This document shows positions 26,971-35,163 of a stretch of DNA of 64,000 nucleotides, piece by piece. The stretch spans positions 127,223 to 191,222 of the forward strand of contig NZ_NCSM01000042.1 of NCBI RefSeq assembly GCF_002224125.1. Direction: 5' to 3'. Positions within the stretch are counted from its first letter, which is position 1; each line of letters begins with the position of its first letter. The notes under the pieces were generated by a model. The model was not told where the DNA came from. It made no database searches and was given only the letters and a program-made list of their open reading frames with translations. The stretch comes from Streptomyces sp. NBS 14/10. Its GTDB lineage: Bacteria > Actinomycetota > Actinomycetes > Streptomycetales > Streptomycetaceae. A program made the translations under genes and the position numbers.

Positions 26971-27036
26971 TTCGGCGGTCACCGCAGCGCGTTGTCACGT
27001 TTGCGTAAAGTCCATGTGCGCCACGATGGAGGGTCG

Positions 27037-28152
27037 ATGTCACCGAAGAAGAACGCCTCGTCAGGAGCGGAGGCGGACTCGGGCTCCCCCGGACGCACGC
27101 CGACCGGGGAGCCGCCGCCCCGGCTGCGCAGCACCGACATCGCACGCCTCGCGGGCGTCTCCGTGGCGGCCGTGTCCATCGCGGTCAACGGGCGCCCCGG
27201 TCTGAGCGATGCGACCCGCAAGCGCATCCTCGATGTCGCGGATGAACTCAACTGGCGCCCGCACCTGGCCGCTCGGGCGCTCAAGGGCGCGACCAACGAC
27301 GTGGTCGGCATCGTCATCGCCCGTCCCGCGCGCACGTTGGGCGTCGAGCCGTTCTTCGCCCAGTTCCTCTCCGGACTGCAGTCCTGCCTGTCCAACCGGG
27401 GGATCGCCACCCAGTTGCTCATCGTCGAGGACACCGCGACCCAGATCGCGGTCTATCGGCGCTGGGCGGCCGAGAACCGCGTCGATGGGCTCGTCCTGCT
27501 CGACCTCGCGGTCGACGACGTACGGCCACAGCTCGTCGCCGATCTCGGCATCCCCGCGGTGGTGCTGGGAAGCCACGGCAACCCCATGCCGCTGACCAGC
27601 GTCTGGGTGGACGACCACGCCGCGACGGTCAGCATCCTGGACCATCTGGTCGGCCTCGGACACCGGCGCATCGGCCACGTCAGCGGCACCGTGTCCTACC
27701 AGCACACCCAGCGCCGGCTGCGGGCGATCGACGAAGTACGCGACTCGGCCGGCATCGACGTGACGTCCATCGCCACCGACTACTCCGACGCCCAGGGCGC
27801 GTCGGCGACCCGCCGGCTGCTGGAAGCGCAGCCGCGCTACACGGCGGTCGTCTACGACAACGACGTGATGGCGGTCGCCGGACTCGGCGTGGCCACCGAG
27901 ATGGGCATCCCCGTGCCCGACGAGGTGTCCGTCGTGTCCTTCGACGACTCCGTCCTCACCACCATGGCGCGCCCCACCCTCACCGCGCTCACCCGCGACA
28001 CCTTCGCACTCGGCACGCTCACGGCCACCGAACTGCTCCGCGTCATGGCCGAACGCCCCCAACCCCGCCCCGTCCAGGCCCCCACGCCCCAGCTCGTCGT
28101 ACGGCAGAGCACCGCCCCTCCCGCCGAGGGGACGCACGTCAGCCGAGGCTGA
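27037..28152 (+). CDS. LacI-family regulator of the N-glycan operon
   Basis: 371 residues. A hydrophilic 30-residue leader precedes the LacI helix-turn-helix (about 32-90, [20 protein letters not shown] and the hinge helix [11 protein letters not shown]), then a periplasmic-binding-like ligand domain (about 95-350). ATG 27037 has GGAGG four bases upstream. It is divergent from GH38, with two palindromic operators between them, the standard arrangement for a substrate-relieved local repressor. The inducer is predicted to be an oligosaccharide from N-glycan breakdown. Confidence 0.9.
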   Translation: MSPKKNASSGAEADSGSPGRTPTGEPPPRLRSTDIARLAGVSVAAVSIAVNGRPGLSDATRKRILDVADELNWRPHLAARALKGATNDVVGIVIARPARTLGVEPFFAQFLSGLQSCLSNRGIATQLLIVEDTATQIAVYRRWAAENRVDGLVLLDLAVDDVRPQLVADLGIPAVVLGSHGNPMPLTSVWVDDHAATVSILDHLVGLGHRRIGHVSGTVSYQHTQRRLRAIDEVRDSAGIDVTSIATDYSDAQGASATRRLLEAQPRYTAVVYDNDVMAVAGLGVATEMGIPVPDEVSVVSFDDSVLTTMARPTLTALTRDTFALGTLTATELLRVMAERPQPRPVQAPTPQLVVRQSTAPPAEGTHVSRG

Positions 28153-28173
28153 ACCTGGCGCCGCGCGGGGAGT

Positions 28174-29436
28174 TCACACCAGATCGACAGCCATGGGATT
28201 GTCGAATTTCCGGCGCATATAAGAGAGATCCTTGAGAAGGTCTGCCGAAGTGAACCGCCCGCCACCACCCCGCCGCGGAGAGCCGCCGAGCGGCAGGGCG
28301 CCGGTGGACTCCCAGCGCAACCGGCCGTCGTCGTCGATGAAGCTGCGTGTGTCTCCTCTGTTGTCCGGGTGTAAGCAGTAGGGGATGTCCAAATACCCCC
28401 GCTTGAAGGCCAGCAGCAGCGCGCGGCCCACATCGGGGGCGAGGTTCAGCACCGCGCCGACCAGCGCCGCCGCCTCCTCGTACGTACGGGAGTCGGCGTC
28501 GTCGGCGGCGCGGGCGCGGGCCTGCGGGACGCGTCCGGCCGCCCAGGCCGCGTACTCCAGAGCGCGCACATTCTCGTCGATGGTGGGGATGCGCCGTGAT
28601 TCGGAAGCCGTCTTGACGATCAGCCGCTGTGCGCCGCCGACGACCGCGAGCTCCGCCGCCTGGCCGAGCAGCCGGTAGGCGCCGTCGAGTGTTTCGGGGT
28701 AGAGGCCCATGTAGGTGTAGACGACGACATGCCAGTCGACGGCCGGCAGCAGCTCGCCGCACAGCCGCCGCAGCGCCGCGATGGCCTCCCTGTCCTGCGT
28801 CGGGTCGGTCTGCTGGGCGTAGCTGACGGACACGCTGCGGATGCCGTGCTGGACGAAGAACAGGGCCTCGAGCACGCTGATGGCCACGAGTTGGCTGGGC
28901 GGGCAGAGCTGTCCGAGCATGCAGCCGCCGAACGTCTCCAGGTGGGGCTCCATCCCGGTGTCACGGAGCTGCGCGAAGAGTTCGCAGCTCACCTCCCAGT
29001 TGCGCACGGACTCGGACAGCGGTGTGCGGCCGTACGGCAGGCAGTAGGAGACGGGGCCGCCCTCGGTGGCGCCCAGGCGTACGGGGAGCAGTGCGCGGAA
29101 GATGTCCACCGGGTTCGCCGAGCCGTGCCGTACCTGTACGGGGAAGTCCTCGCCCTGGATGCCGGACAGCACCAGTGCGGTGGTGGCGGCGGGGTGGCTG
29201 ACCAGCGGGTAGCCGTTGAGGTCGATTCCCTCGCGCAGGGCGGTGGCGACGGCGTCCAGGCGTCCCACCCGGGTGTGCGCGTCGACGGTGATGGTGCCGA
29301 CGGTACGGGCGGCGGCCCCGCGGGTCGCGGCGAGCCCGGCGCGCATGGCGGCCGGATCGCTGAACCCCATGCGGGGTTGTACGACGAGTCGGCCATGCGC
29401 CGCACCGGCCCGGACGAATGCCCCGAAGTCCACCAC
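28174..29436 (-). CDS. glmE: Glutamate (methylaspartate) mutase, catalytic subunit E
   Basis: 420 residues, a TIM-barrel subunit of the coenzyme B12-dependent glutamate mutase, which interconverts L-glutamate and (2S,3S)-3-methylaspartate. Recognisable blocks are the substrate-binding GSANPVDIFRALLP, EGGPVSYCLPYGR and ETFGGCMLGQLCPP, and IVKTASESRRIPTI. It follows the small subunit gene by 14 bp. No methylaspartase or mesaconase is near, so it is not a complete fermentation pathway; in Streptomyces such pairs often supply 3-methylaspartate to natural products. No such assembly line adjoins it here. Confidence 0.9.
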   Translation of the reverse strand: MVDFGAFVRAGAAHGRLVVQPRMGFSDPAAMRAGLAATRGAAARTVGTITVDAHTRVGRLDAVATALREGIDLNGYPLVSHPAATTALVLSGIQGEDFPVQVRHGSANPVDIFRALLPVRLGATEGGPVSYCLPYGRTPLSESVRNWEVSCELFAQLRDTGMEPHLETFGGCMLGQLCPPSQLVAISVLEALFFVQHGIRSVSVSYAQQTDPTQDREAIAALRRLCGELLPAVDWHVVVYTYMGLYPETLDGAYRLLGQAAELAVVGGAQRLIVKTASESRRIPTIDENVRALEYAAWAAGRVPQARARAADDADSRTYEEAAALVGAVLNLAPDVGRALLLAFKRGYLDIPYCLHPDNRGDTRSFIDDDGRLRWESTGALPLGGSPRRGGGGRFTSADLLKDLSYMRRKFDNPMAVDLV

Positions 29437-29450
29437 GGCCTACCGCTCGC

Positions 29451-29930
29451 TCATCGCGCGCCGTGGGCCTGGGCGAGGGGCCGGCCCGGGCTGTGGGTGA
29501 CCGTGACGGACAGCGCGGCGGCGAAGGCCCGCAGGGTGGCGGCCGGGTCGCTGCCCTCCTCGACGACCACGTCGAATCCGGCCGCCCGAAGCTCCTGTGC
29601 GCGGACGCCGTCCACGCCCTTGACGCCGAGCTTTCCGCCGATCACCACCGGGGTGGCGGTGAGCCGGTGGTCGGCCCGCAGTTTCTTGATGACCCGCAGT
29701 CCGTCCTGGTAGCCATGGCCGTTGACGCTGCTCACCGCGATGAACGCGGGGGCGATTTCGGCGCATCGGGTCACCAGCAGATCGTCGGGGACGCAGGGGC
29801 CCAGGTTCACCACGGAAAAACCCAGTTCCTCGATGAGTAACTGAAGGAACACCAGATTCCAGGTGTGGGAGTCCGAGGCCATCGTGGTCACGACGGCGGT
29901 CCGTCTCGTATCGGTTCGCTGATCGGTCAT
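29451..29930 (-). CDS. glmS: Glutamate mutase, cobalamin-binding subunit S
   Basis: 159 residues, a flavodoxin-like B12 domain. The lower-ligand motif usually written DxHxxG appears as D-S-H-T-W-N in MASDSHTWNLVFLQ, so His is kept but the Gly is Asn; the later SSVNGHG and VIGGKLG segments complete the nucleotide-tail pocket. ATG 29930 was chosen (AAGGGGG ten bases upstream). It pairs with the E subunit to form the active mutase. Confidence 0.88.
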   Translation of the reverse strand: MTDQRTDTRRTAVVTTMASDSHTWNLVFLQLLIEELGFSVVNLGPCVPDDLLVTRCAEIAPAFIAVSSVNGHGYQDGLRVIKKLRADHRLTATPVVIGGKLGVKGVDGVRAQELRAAGFDVVVEEGSDPAATLRAFAAALSVTVTHSPGRPLAQAHGAR

Positions 29931-30433
29931 ATGACCGTTCCCCCTTCTGATAGTTCCATGGGTCTCATACGGCCACCTCGACACGCGCGTGGTCCGCGAT
30001 GAACAGCGGGAACCGCGGCAGCCTCACGCGGGAAAATCAGGAAGAAGCCGGGGGTCGAATTCGTCGACCTGGTCTGGGAAGAAACCCCGAGAATCGACAG
30101 GGAATTCCATTGACCGCAATGCAGCCATCCGGCAGCAAGGACATGCTCGACAACACGCAGAAATTCCCCCGCCCCGCGCGAAAGTGGACATTGCGCCCGT
30201 CGGCGCCTTCTCCCATCGGAAGACGGACCCCGCGTTCCGGAACCTCCGAGAAAAGCCCATGAGAGACCTCGTCACCCTAACCCGCGGGGCTGATACGGAG
30301 TCAAGGTTTTCTCACCGGCATATTAGTCGCGGTGAAGCTTTTACCCTTTGTCGTGCGGGCAACTCGCCGCGTCATTCCGCGATTTGCGGCAGAGGGCCGT
30401 ATCCGCCCGGCTCGGCTATGACTTGGCCCTGAC
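29931..30433. other. Non-coding, lower-GC region upstream of glmS
   Basis: About 500 bp without a convincing gene in any frame; base composition is lower in GC than its neighbours. It must contain the glmS promoter on the minus strand. I looked for the cobalamin-riboswitch B12 box on that strand and did not find it. Confidence 0.5.
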
Positions 30434-30606
30434 CAGACCGGCGTCGTCGGCCTCGTCGCGATCGCGCTCCTGCTGCTCTCGGGGCTGCGGCGCCGACTGC
30501 TGCCGGCCGCGCTGGGTGGCGCCGTCCTGGCAGTGCTGCTGGCGCCCGGTGCCTGGACAGTCAGTGTTCCCGGGTCCACCTCCGCGATGGGCGACCACTG
30601 CGCCAC
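30434..30606 (+). pseudogene. Remnant of a membrane glycosyltransferase (GT39/ArnT-like) C-terminus
   Basis: One frame reads a hydrophobic helix GLVAIALLLLSGL, a basic turn RRRLLPAALGG, and a second helix AVLAVLLAPGAWTVSVPG ending in STSAMGD, which resembles the end of the multi-spanning glycosyltransferases often found beside two-component genes in Streptomyces. The upstream part of the gene is missing and there is no start codon, so this is a fragment. Identification is tentative. Confidence 0.4.
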
Positions 30607-30663
30607 GGTCCCTGCCTCCGCCTACGGAGGCAGCACCGACGGCTCTGGAAGCCAGGCGCCACC

Positions 30664-30863
30664 CAGTTTCCCCACCGCATCCTCGTCGTCGAGGACGACC
30701 CCGGCATCTGCCTGCTACTGGAGTCGGCCCTGGGCCTGTCCGGATACCAGGTGAGCAGCGCCGCCACGGGGCGCGACTCCCTGCTGGAGTCGAGCGCTTC
30801 CGCCCCGACGTCCTGTTTTGCTCGATGTGATGCTTCCCGACCTCGACGGCTTCGAGGTCACCC
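30664..30863 (+). pseudogene. OmpR-type response regulator, N-terminal half (interrupted)
   Basis: The receiver-domain start HRILVVEDDPGICLLLESAL is clear, followed by LSGYQVSSAATGRDSLLE, then in other frames VERFRPDVL and LDVMLPDLDGFEVT, which includes the phosphoacceptor Asp. At least two indels (near 30790 and 30815) shift the frame, and the start is also out of frame with the likely N-terminus. At 30863 the coding sequence stops at the border of the IS element and resumes at 33006. The gene is therefore dead in two ways. Confidence 0.85.
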
Positions 30864-32222
30864 GAAGCGTCTCTCATCGGCTTGGGTTTCCTGGGTGATC
30901 CCGGGTGTTCGGGATCGTGTAGGAGGGTGACTCGGCCACGGCTGTCCCCGGGTGGGGGTGGTGTGGGCGTGGCGGTGGAAGCCTGCCCCGAGTCTGGCCC
31001 CGTCCGGCCGGTGTGGCCGGGCGGGGGTGCCGATCGTGGTCGGTCCCTGCTGCCGTGAACACCGCTGGCCGCGGTGGGTCGGGTGCGTGGGGGTCCACCC
31101 CGCCGGACGCTTGCCACCCGGCCGCACCCTGGTTGGGGTGCGGTTGCCGGGTGGGGCGGGGACCCTGCGCCGCTTCCCGGGCACAGGGCGTGTTGCTGTG
31201 GGTCCGCTCTTGGTGCGGTCCCAGGTCTGCCGCTGGACCGTGCTCGCCCGGTCCAGGGCCTCGACCACCGTACGGATCACGAAGGTGCCGCTGCTGCGGT
31301 CGAGGCTGGTCTTGTGCTGGTGCGTGAGGCCGCGGCCGCCGATCCTCTGCCAGGCGGCGTTGTCCCGGCCGGTGCTGTACTCACACGTGGTGTTCGGGCA
31401 GGTGGCCCATGCCCAGCCCGGCGCCTGATTGTTGGGGGCTTTGTGGTGGCGGAAGGCGGTCAGGCACCGGGGGCAGTACTTCGACGTGCCCCGGGGCGGG
31501 ACGATGACCACCGCGATGCCGTGAGCGGTGGCCTGGTGGCGCAGGTGGCTGACGATGGCGCCGCGCACTGTCTGGGACAGGCGGGTGTTGAGTGTGCGGC
31601 CCTTGCCGCGCGCCTCCATGTCCCTCAGGTCCTCCAGGTAGATGACGCTCGCCCCGGCGGCTATCGCGTGGTCGGTCATGAAGCGGGCCGCCGCCCGGAC
31701 CAGGGCCGCGTTCAGCCGGGTACGGCGCCGGGCCACGCGCTCTTGCTCGGTTTGAAGGACGGCGAGCTTGGCCACCAGCCAGGGGTTCGGGCGCATCCCG
31801 CGTTCCTGGCGGGAGGCGATCAGGACGCCCAGCTGGTCGATGCGGGCGCTGATGTGCTCGCCGTGGATGCGCAGCCGGTCGGCCTTGGAGAGCACCCCTC
31901 CCGCACGGAAGTACACCGGGTGCCCGTCGGTCAACGCACGGGGCTGGGTCTCGTGGGTGAGGTGGAGGGTACCGCCGGTGAGCAGGGTGTTCAGCCCCCA
32001 GTCGAATGCCACCGCGATGCGGTGTCCGGCCCGCTCCGGCTTCGGGGCGGCAAGCGCGTAGGGCACATCGAGAAGCAGCCGACCCTCACGGACGCGCAAG
32101 GTCGGGGCGCACAGCACCGCGGTGGCGGGCACATGCGGCGGCAACCGGAACCGGATACGCACCGGATGCCAGTCGGCCCGGCAGACGGGCGCGGGCTTCA
32201 CCGGCAGCCGCACCGTCAACAC
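30858..32222 (-). CDS. tnpB: TnpB-like RNA-guided nuclease, RuvC and zinc-finger part
   Basis: 454 codons from GTG 32222. RuvC residues are visible: Asp in VAFDWGLNTLLTGG, Glu in IYLEDLRDMEARG, and the last Asp in TGRDNAAWQRIG, with a zinc finger CPRC...C...C between them. The C-terminal 110 residues are basic and Pro-rich. The stop codon at 30858-30860 lies just outside the inferred element border, so the flank supplies it. Upstream, in the same frame, the TAA at 32226-32228 separates this part from an N-terminal portion, with only GGT between stop and GTG. In Streptomyces the family is usually one long protein, so this gene is probably split by a nonsense mutation; coupled re-initiation is possible. 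Confidence 0.75.
   Translation of the reverse strand: MLTVRLPVKPAPVCRADWHPVRIRFRLPPHVPATAVLCAPTLRVREGRLLLDVPYALAAPKPERAGHRIAVAFDWGLNTLLTGGTLHLTHETQPRALTDGHPVYFRAGGVLSKADRLRIHGEHISARIDQLGVLIASRQERGMRPNPWLVAKLAVLQTEQERVARRRTRLNAALVRAAARFMTDHAIAAGASVIYLEDLRDMEARGKGRTLNTRLSQTVRGAIVSHLRHQATAHGIAVVIVPPRGTSKYCPRCLTAFRHHKAPNNQAPGWAWATCPNTTCEYSTGRDNAAWQRIGGRGLTHQHKTSLDRSSGTFVIRTVVEALDRASTVQRQTWDRTKSGPTATRPVPGKRRRVPAPPGNRTPTRVRPGGKRPAGWTPTHPTHRGQRCSRQQGPTTIGTPARPHRPDGARLGAGFHRHAHTTPTRGQPWPSHPPTRSRTPGITQETQADERRFG
30879..30896. repeat. Left subterminal inverted repeat of the IS
   Basis: GGCTTGGGTTTCCTGGGT, 15 bp inside the left border. It is the reverse complement, with one mismatch, of 32969-32986. 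Confidence 0.8.
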
Positions 32223-32225
32223 ACC

Positions 32226-32953
32226 TTAGCGGAACGGACCTTGGGGGCAGCGTTCGATGGTGGCGAGCTGCTTGTCGACCGCCGCGAGCACCACCTGCCC
32301 ACCCGCCCCCGGTGCCTGCTCGCACTCGGTCAGGCCCGCCGGCAGCCGCCCGTACCGGGCCTGGAAGGCGGCGATCTGCCGAGTCCGGGCCAGCAACACA
32401 CCGCTCGCCACCACCGGGCCCTCGGGCAGCGCAGCGCGCAGCACCTCCCACTCCGCCTCGGTACGCCGGGCGGGGTCGGCGGGCCAGGTCGCCAGGAGCG
32501 CGGCGGTGACCCCCCCCCCGCCTGCTCCTGCGCGATCCGCACCACCCGATCCGGCACATACACACCCTCCGGCACCTCCACCGCCCAGCCCAGCCGCCGC
32601 AACGCCATCCACCCCTGCGACGGCAGCGACACGCCCGACCGGTCGACGCCAGAGGCGAGCCGGGCCAGATCGGGCACGTTCCAGTGTTCCTGGACCACCC
32701 CTGCCGCCAGCGACCTGACCACAGCGGCAAGCCACCCGGCCCGCTCCACCAAAGCCGCCTCACCGAGCTGTTCCCCACTCACCGCATCCACACCCCGCAG
32801 CGCGCGGGCGCAGGCCGCCGCGACCTGCTGCGCCTCCCCCTCACCCACCACAACCCTGCGCCGCACCCCAACCACCCCCTCACACGCCTCGACTCGCAAC
32901 GGCCTGACGATCACATCAACGACCAAACCCCCGTACGGGTTACGCACACCCAT
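32226..32953 (-). pseudogene. N-terminal part of the TnpB-like protein, frameshifted at a C10 run
   Basis: From ATG 32953 the frame reads MGVRNPYGGLVVDVIVRPL and continues through VQEHWNVPDLARLASGV to VVRIAQEQAGGG. At a run of ten cytosines (32510-32519) the coding frame changes and continues as VTAALLATWPADPARRTEAE to CPQGPFR-stop at 32226. The two pieces have the same codon bias and together precede the RuvC part in frame, so they look like one broken gene. The homopolymer may be a true mutation, a slippage site or a sequencing error. Confidence 0.65.
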
Positions 32954-32968
32954 TCACCCCACCGCGAA

Positions 32969-32986
32969 ACCCAGGAAACCCAGGCC
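32969..32986. repeat. Right subterminal inverted repeat of the IS
   Basis: ACCCAGGAAACCCAGGCC, 19 bp inside the right border, the partner of 30879-30896. Confidence 0.8.
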
Positions 32987-33005
32987 AAACGTTCCACTGT
33001 TAACG

Positions 33006-33534
33006 GACCCTGCGCGCGGTCGGTGTGCGCACACCGGTCCCGTTCCTGACGGCCCGCACCGAGGTCGGCGACCGCATCGCCGGCCTCGGTGCGGGCGGCG
33101 ACGACTACGTCGGCAAGCCGTTCAGCATCAAGGAGGTGCTGCTGCGCATCCGCGCCATCCTGCGCCGTACGGGGCACGATGTCCCGTACGAGGTGGGCGA
33201 GGACGAGGCCGAGGTGCTGCGCTACGCGGACCTCGAACTGGACGAGCGGGCACATGAGGTCCATCGGGCGGGGCAGTGCATCCCGCTGTCCCCGACCGAG
33301 TTCAAGCTGCTCGCCTTCCTGATGGAGAACCCCAACCGGGTGTTGAGCAAGACCCAGATCCTGGACCGCGTCTGGGGCTACGACTTCTCCGGCGACGGCC
33401 GCATCGTCGAAACGTATGTGAGATACCTGCGGCGCAAGATCGACCACCTCGATCCGCCACTGATCCACACCCAGCGGGGCGTGGGGTACTGCCTGCGCCT
33501 GCCGCGCGACCACACCCCGTGGACCGAGGGATGA
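33006..33534 (+). pseudogene. OmpR-type response regulator, C-terminal half (interrupted)
   Basis: The fragment resumes at TLRAVGVRTPVPFLTARTEV with the receiver Thr and Lys (DDYVGKPFSIKE), then a full winged-helix DNA-binding domain (LSPTEFKLLAFLMENPNRVL to VETYVRYLRRKIDH and RGVGYCLRLP). It ends in an ATGA overlap with the histidine kinase start. An in-frame GTG at 33025 could initiate a product with the DNA-binding domain but without the phosphorylated Asp. Confidence 0.85.
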
Positions 33535-35057
33535 TCCGCCGGATCCGGCTGCGCGCCGCCAAACGGCCCGGGTCGTTGCGCAGCCGCCTGGTGTGGGGTG
33601 CGGCGCTGCTGGCCGCCGTGGCGGTGCTCGCCGCTCAGACCATCGGATTCCTGGTGCTGCGCTCATGGTTGCTCAACCGCGTCGATCAGCAGCTCGACGA
33701 CTTCGTCCTGCCGCGGCAGGCCTTCGCCCGTGACGTCGATCCCGAGCGGGTGCCCCGGCCGCCGAACCCCGGCTCGGTGACCCTGCCCTCCGACTTCCGC
33801 CTCACCTTCTTCGACGCGGCGGGCCACAAGCGGGGCATTCTCGGCGGTGGCAAGGCTCCGGGGCCGGATCTGCCGGGTTCCGTCGGCCGGTTGCATCTTG
33901 CCGACGGCCGCCCGGCCACCGTTGCCGCCGTCTCGGGTGACGGCCGCTGGCGGATCCAGAAGAAGGCCGCACCCGGTCACACCTCGTATGTCGTCGCACT
34001 GCCCCTGGACACATTCGACGGTGCGACCTCCAAGTTGCTGTGGCTCAATGCCATCGTGCTGGCCGCCACCCTCACCGGTCTGATCGCGCTCAGCCGGTGG
34101 GTGGTCCGGATCGGGCTGCTGCCGCTGACCCGTATGGAGCGCTCGGCACAGGACATCACGGTCAGCGATCTGAGCCTGCGGCTGCCGGACACCGATCCCC
34201 GTACCGAGACGGGCCGCCTCGGCACCGTGCTGAACACGATGCTGGAGAGGCTGGAACAAGCCCTCCGTGAACGCGAATCCTCCGAGGCCCGGCTGCGCCG
34301 GTTCGTCGCCGACGCCGGACACGAACTGCGCACACCGCTGACGTCCATCCAGGGCTTCGCCGAACTGGCCCTGCGCCATGAGGGACAGTCGAGCGCCGAA
34401 CGGCGCGAGGCCGACCGGCTGATCGTCCAGAACGCCGAGCAGATCAGCCTGCTGGTCGACGATCTCCTGCTGCTGGCCAAGCTGGACAAGGAACCCGACT
34501 ACCGCAGCGAGCGGGTCGATCTGCTGTCGGTCGCCGCCGACTCCGTGAGCGCGGCGGCACACCAGAGCCATGGACACCCGATCAGGCTGGGCGCCCTCGG
34601 CACCGGGGCAGCCTCCGAGGAGGAGGATCTGGAACTGGCCGAGACGACCGGCGATCCCCACCGGCTGCGGCAGGTCGTGGGCAATCTGCTGTCCAACGCG
34701 CTGACCCACACCCCGCCCGGTACGCGAGTGGACGTACGCGTGGGCCCCGCCACCGGCGGCACGGACCGCCCCGGCCGGACGAGCCCGTCGCCACCGCTGC
34801 GGGAAGGGGCGCGGATCTGTGTGCTGGAGGTGGCGGACCACGGCCCCGGACTGTCCCCGGAAGCCGCCGAGCGGGTCTTCGAACGCTTCTACCGGGTCGA
34901 CCCGTCCCGCTCCCACGACCACGGCGGCTCCGGCCTCGGCCTGGCCATCGCGAGCGCGATCGCCCAGGGCCACGGCGGCCGGCTGGAACTCGAGACGGTG
35001 ATGGGCCGCGGCAGCGTTTTCCGGATCGTGCTGCCCGCGGATTCCGGTACGCCTTGA
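33531..35057 (+). CDS. Sensor histidine kinase of the broken two-component system
   Basis: 508 residues. One transmembrane helix (about 19-42), a periplasmic sensor region (about 43-165), a second helix (about 167-190), HAMP domain, dimerisation box with His264 in ADAGHELRTPLTS, and HATPase domain (N-box VVGNLLSNALTH, DHGPGLSP, GSGLGLAIA). All catalytic motifs are intact. It is translationally coupled by ATGA to a response regulator gene that has been destroyed by an IS, so it now lacks its cognate partner here. The HATPase domain has a Ser/Pro/Gly-rich insertion near residues 405-420. Confidence 0.92.
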   Translation: MIRRIRLRAAKRPGSLRSRLVWGAALLAAVAVLAAQTIGFLVLRSWLLNRVDQQLDDFVLPRQAFARDVDPERVPRPPNPGSVTLPSDFRLTFFDAAGHKRGILGGGKAPGPDLPGSVGRLHLADGRPATVAAVSGDGRWRIQKKAAPGHTSYVVALPLDTFDGATSKLLWLNAIVLAATLTGLIALSRWVVRIGLLPLTRMERSAQDITVSDLSLRLPDTDPRTETGRLGTVLNTMLERLEQALRERESSEARLRRFVADAGHELRTPLTSIQGFAELALRHEGQSSAERREADRLIVQNAEQISLLVDDLLLLAKLDKEPDYRSERVDLLSVAADSVSAAAHQSHGHPIRLGALGTGAASEEEDLELAETTGDPHRLRQVVGNLLSNALTHTPPGTRVDVRVGPATGGTDRPGRTSPSPPLREGARICVLEVADHGPGLSPEAAERVFERFYRVDPSRSHDHGGSGLGLAIASAIAQGHGGRLELETVMGRGSVFRIVLPADSGTP

Positions 35058-35113
35058 GACACGTGCCAACCGCCTTGCCTCAGGCCCGATTTCGGGACCG
35101 TCCTCGGGGCCGT

Positions 35114-35137
35114 CCTCGGGCGAACAGCCGCCCGAGG
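35114..35137. terminator. Hairpin after the histidine kinase gene
   Basis: Nine-bp stem CCTCGGGCG / CGCCCGAGG with loop AACAGC, 57 bp after the kinase stop and before the LLM gene. A duplicated CCGTCCTCGGG precedes it. No T-tract. Confidence 0.6.
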
Positions 35138-35163
35138 CGGCCGGTACTGCCTATGCTCGCTGC

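Larger units (their letters stand above)
30864..33005 (-). mobile_element. TnpB-only IS element (IS1341/IS605-like) inserted in a response regulator gene
   Basis: The borders follow from the broken host gene. Joining 30863 to 33006 restores an open frame GAG GTC ACC CGG ACC CTG CGC (E-V-T-R-T-L-R) through the receiver domain, with no target duplication, as expected for the IS200/IS605 group. About 15-19 bp inside each end lie inverted repeats matching at 17 of 18 bases. The element carries only TnpB-like sequence; no TnpA (Y1) transposase or serine recombinase is visible. It is therefore a non-autonomous element. Confidence 0.82.

Noticed and set aside
29931..30433. Cobalamin riboswitch upstream of the B12-dependent mutase genes
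   Set aside because: No B12-box-like sequence was found on the minus strand in the 500 bp upstream.
32226..32953. Independent hypothetical gene in front of tnpB
   Set aside because: The two frames join at the C10 run and continue in frame into the RuvC part across one stop, so a single broken TnpB-like gene is the simpler reading.
30864..33005. TnpA (Y1 transposase) or serine recombinase in the IS
   Set aside because: No such motifs in any frame; only TnpB-like sequence is present.
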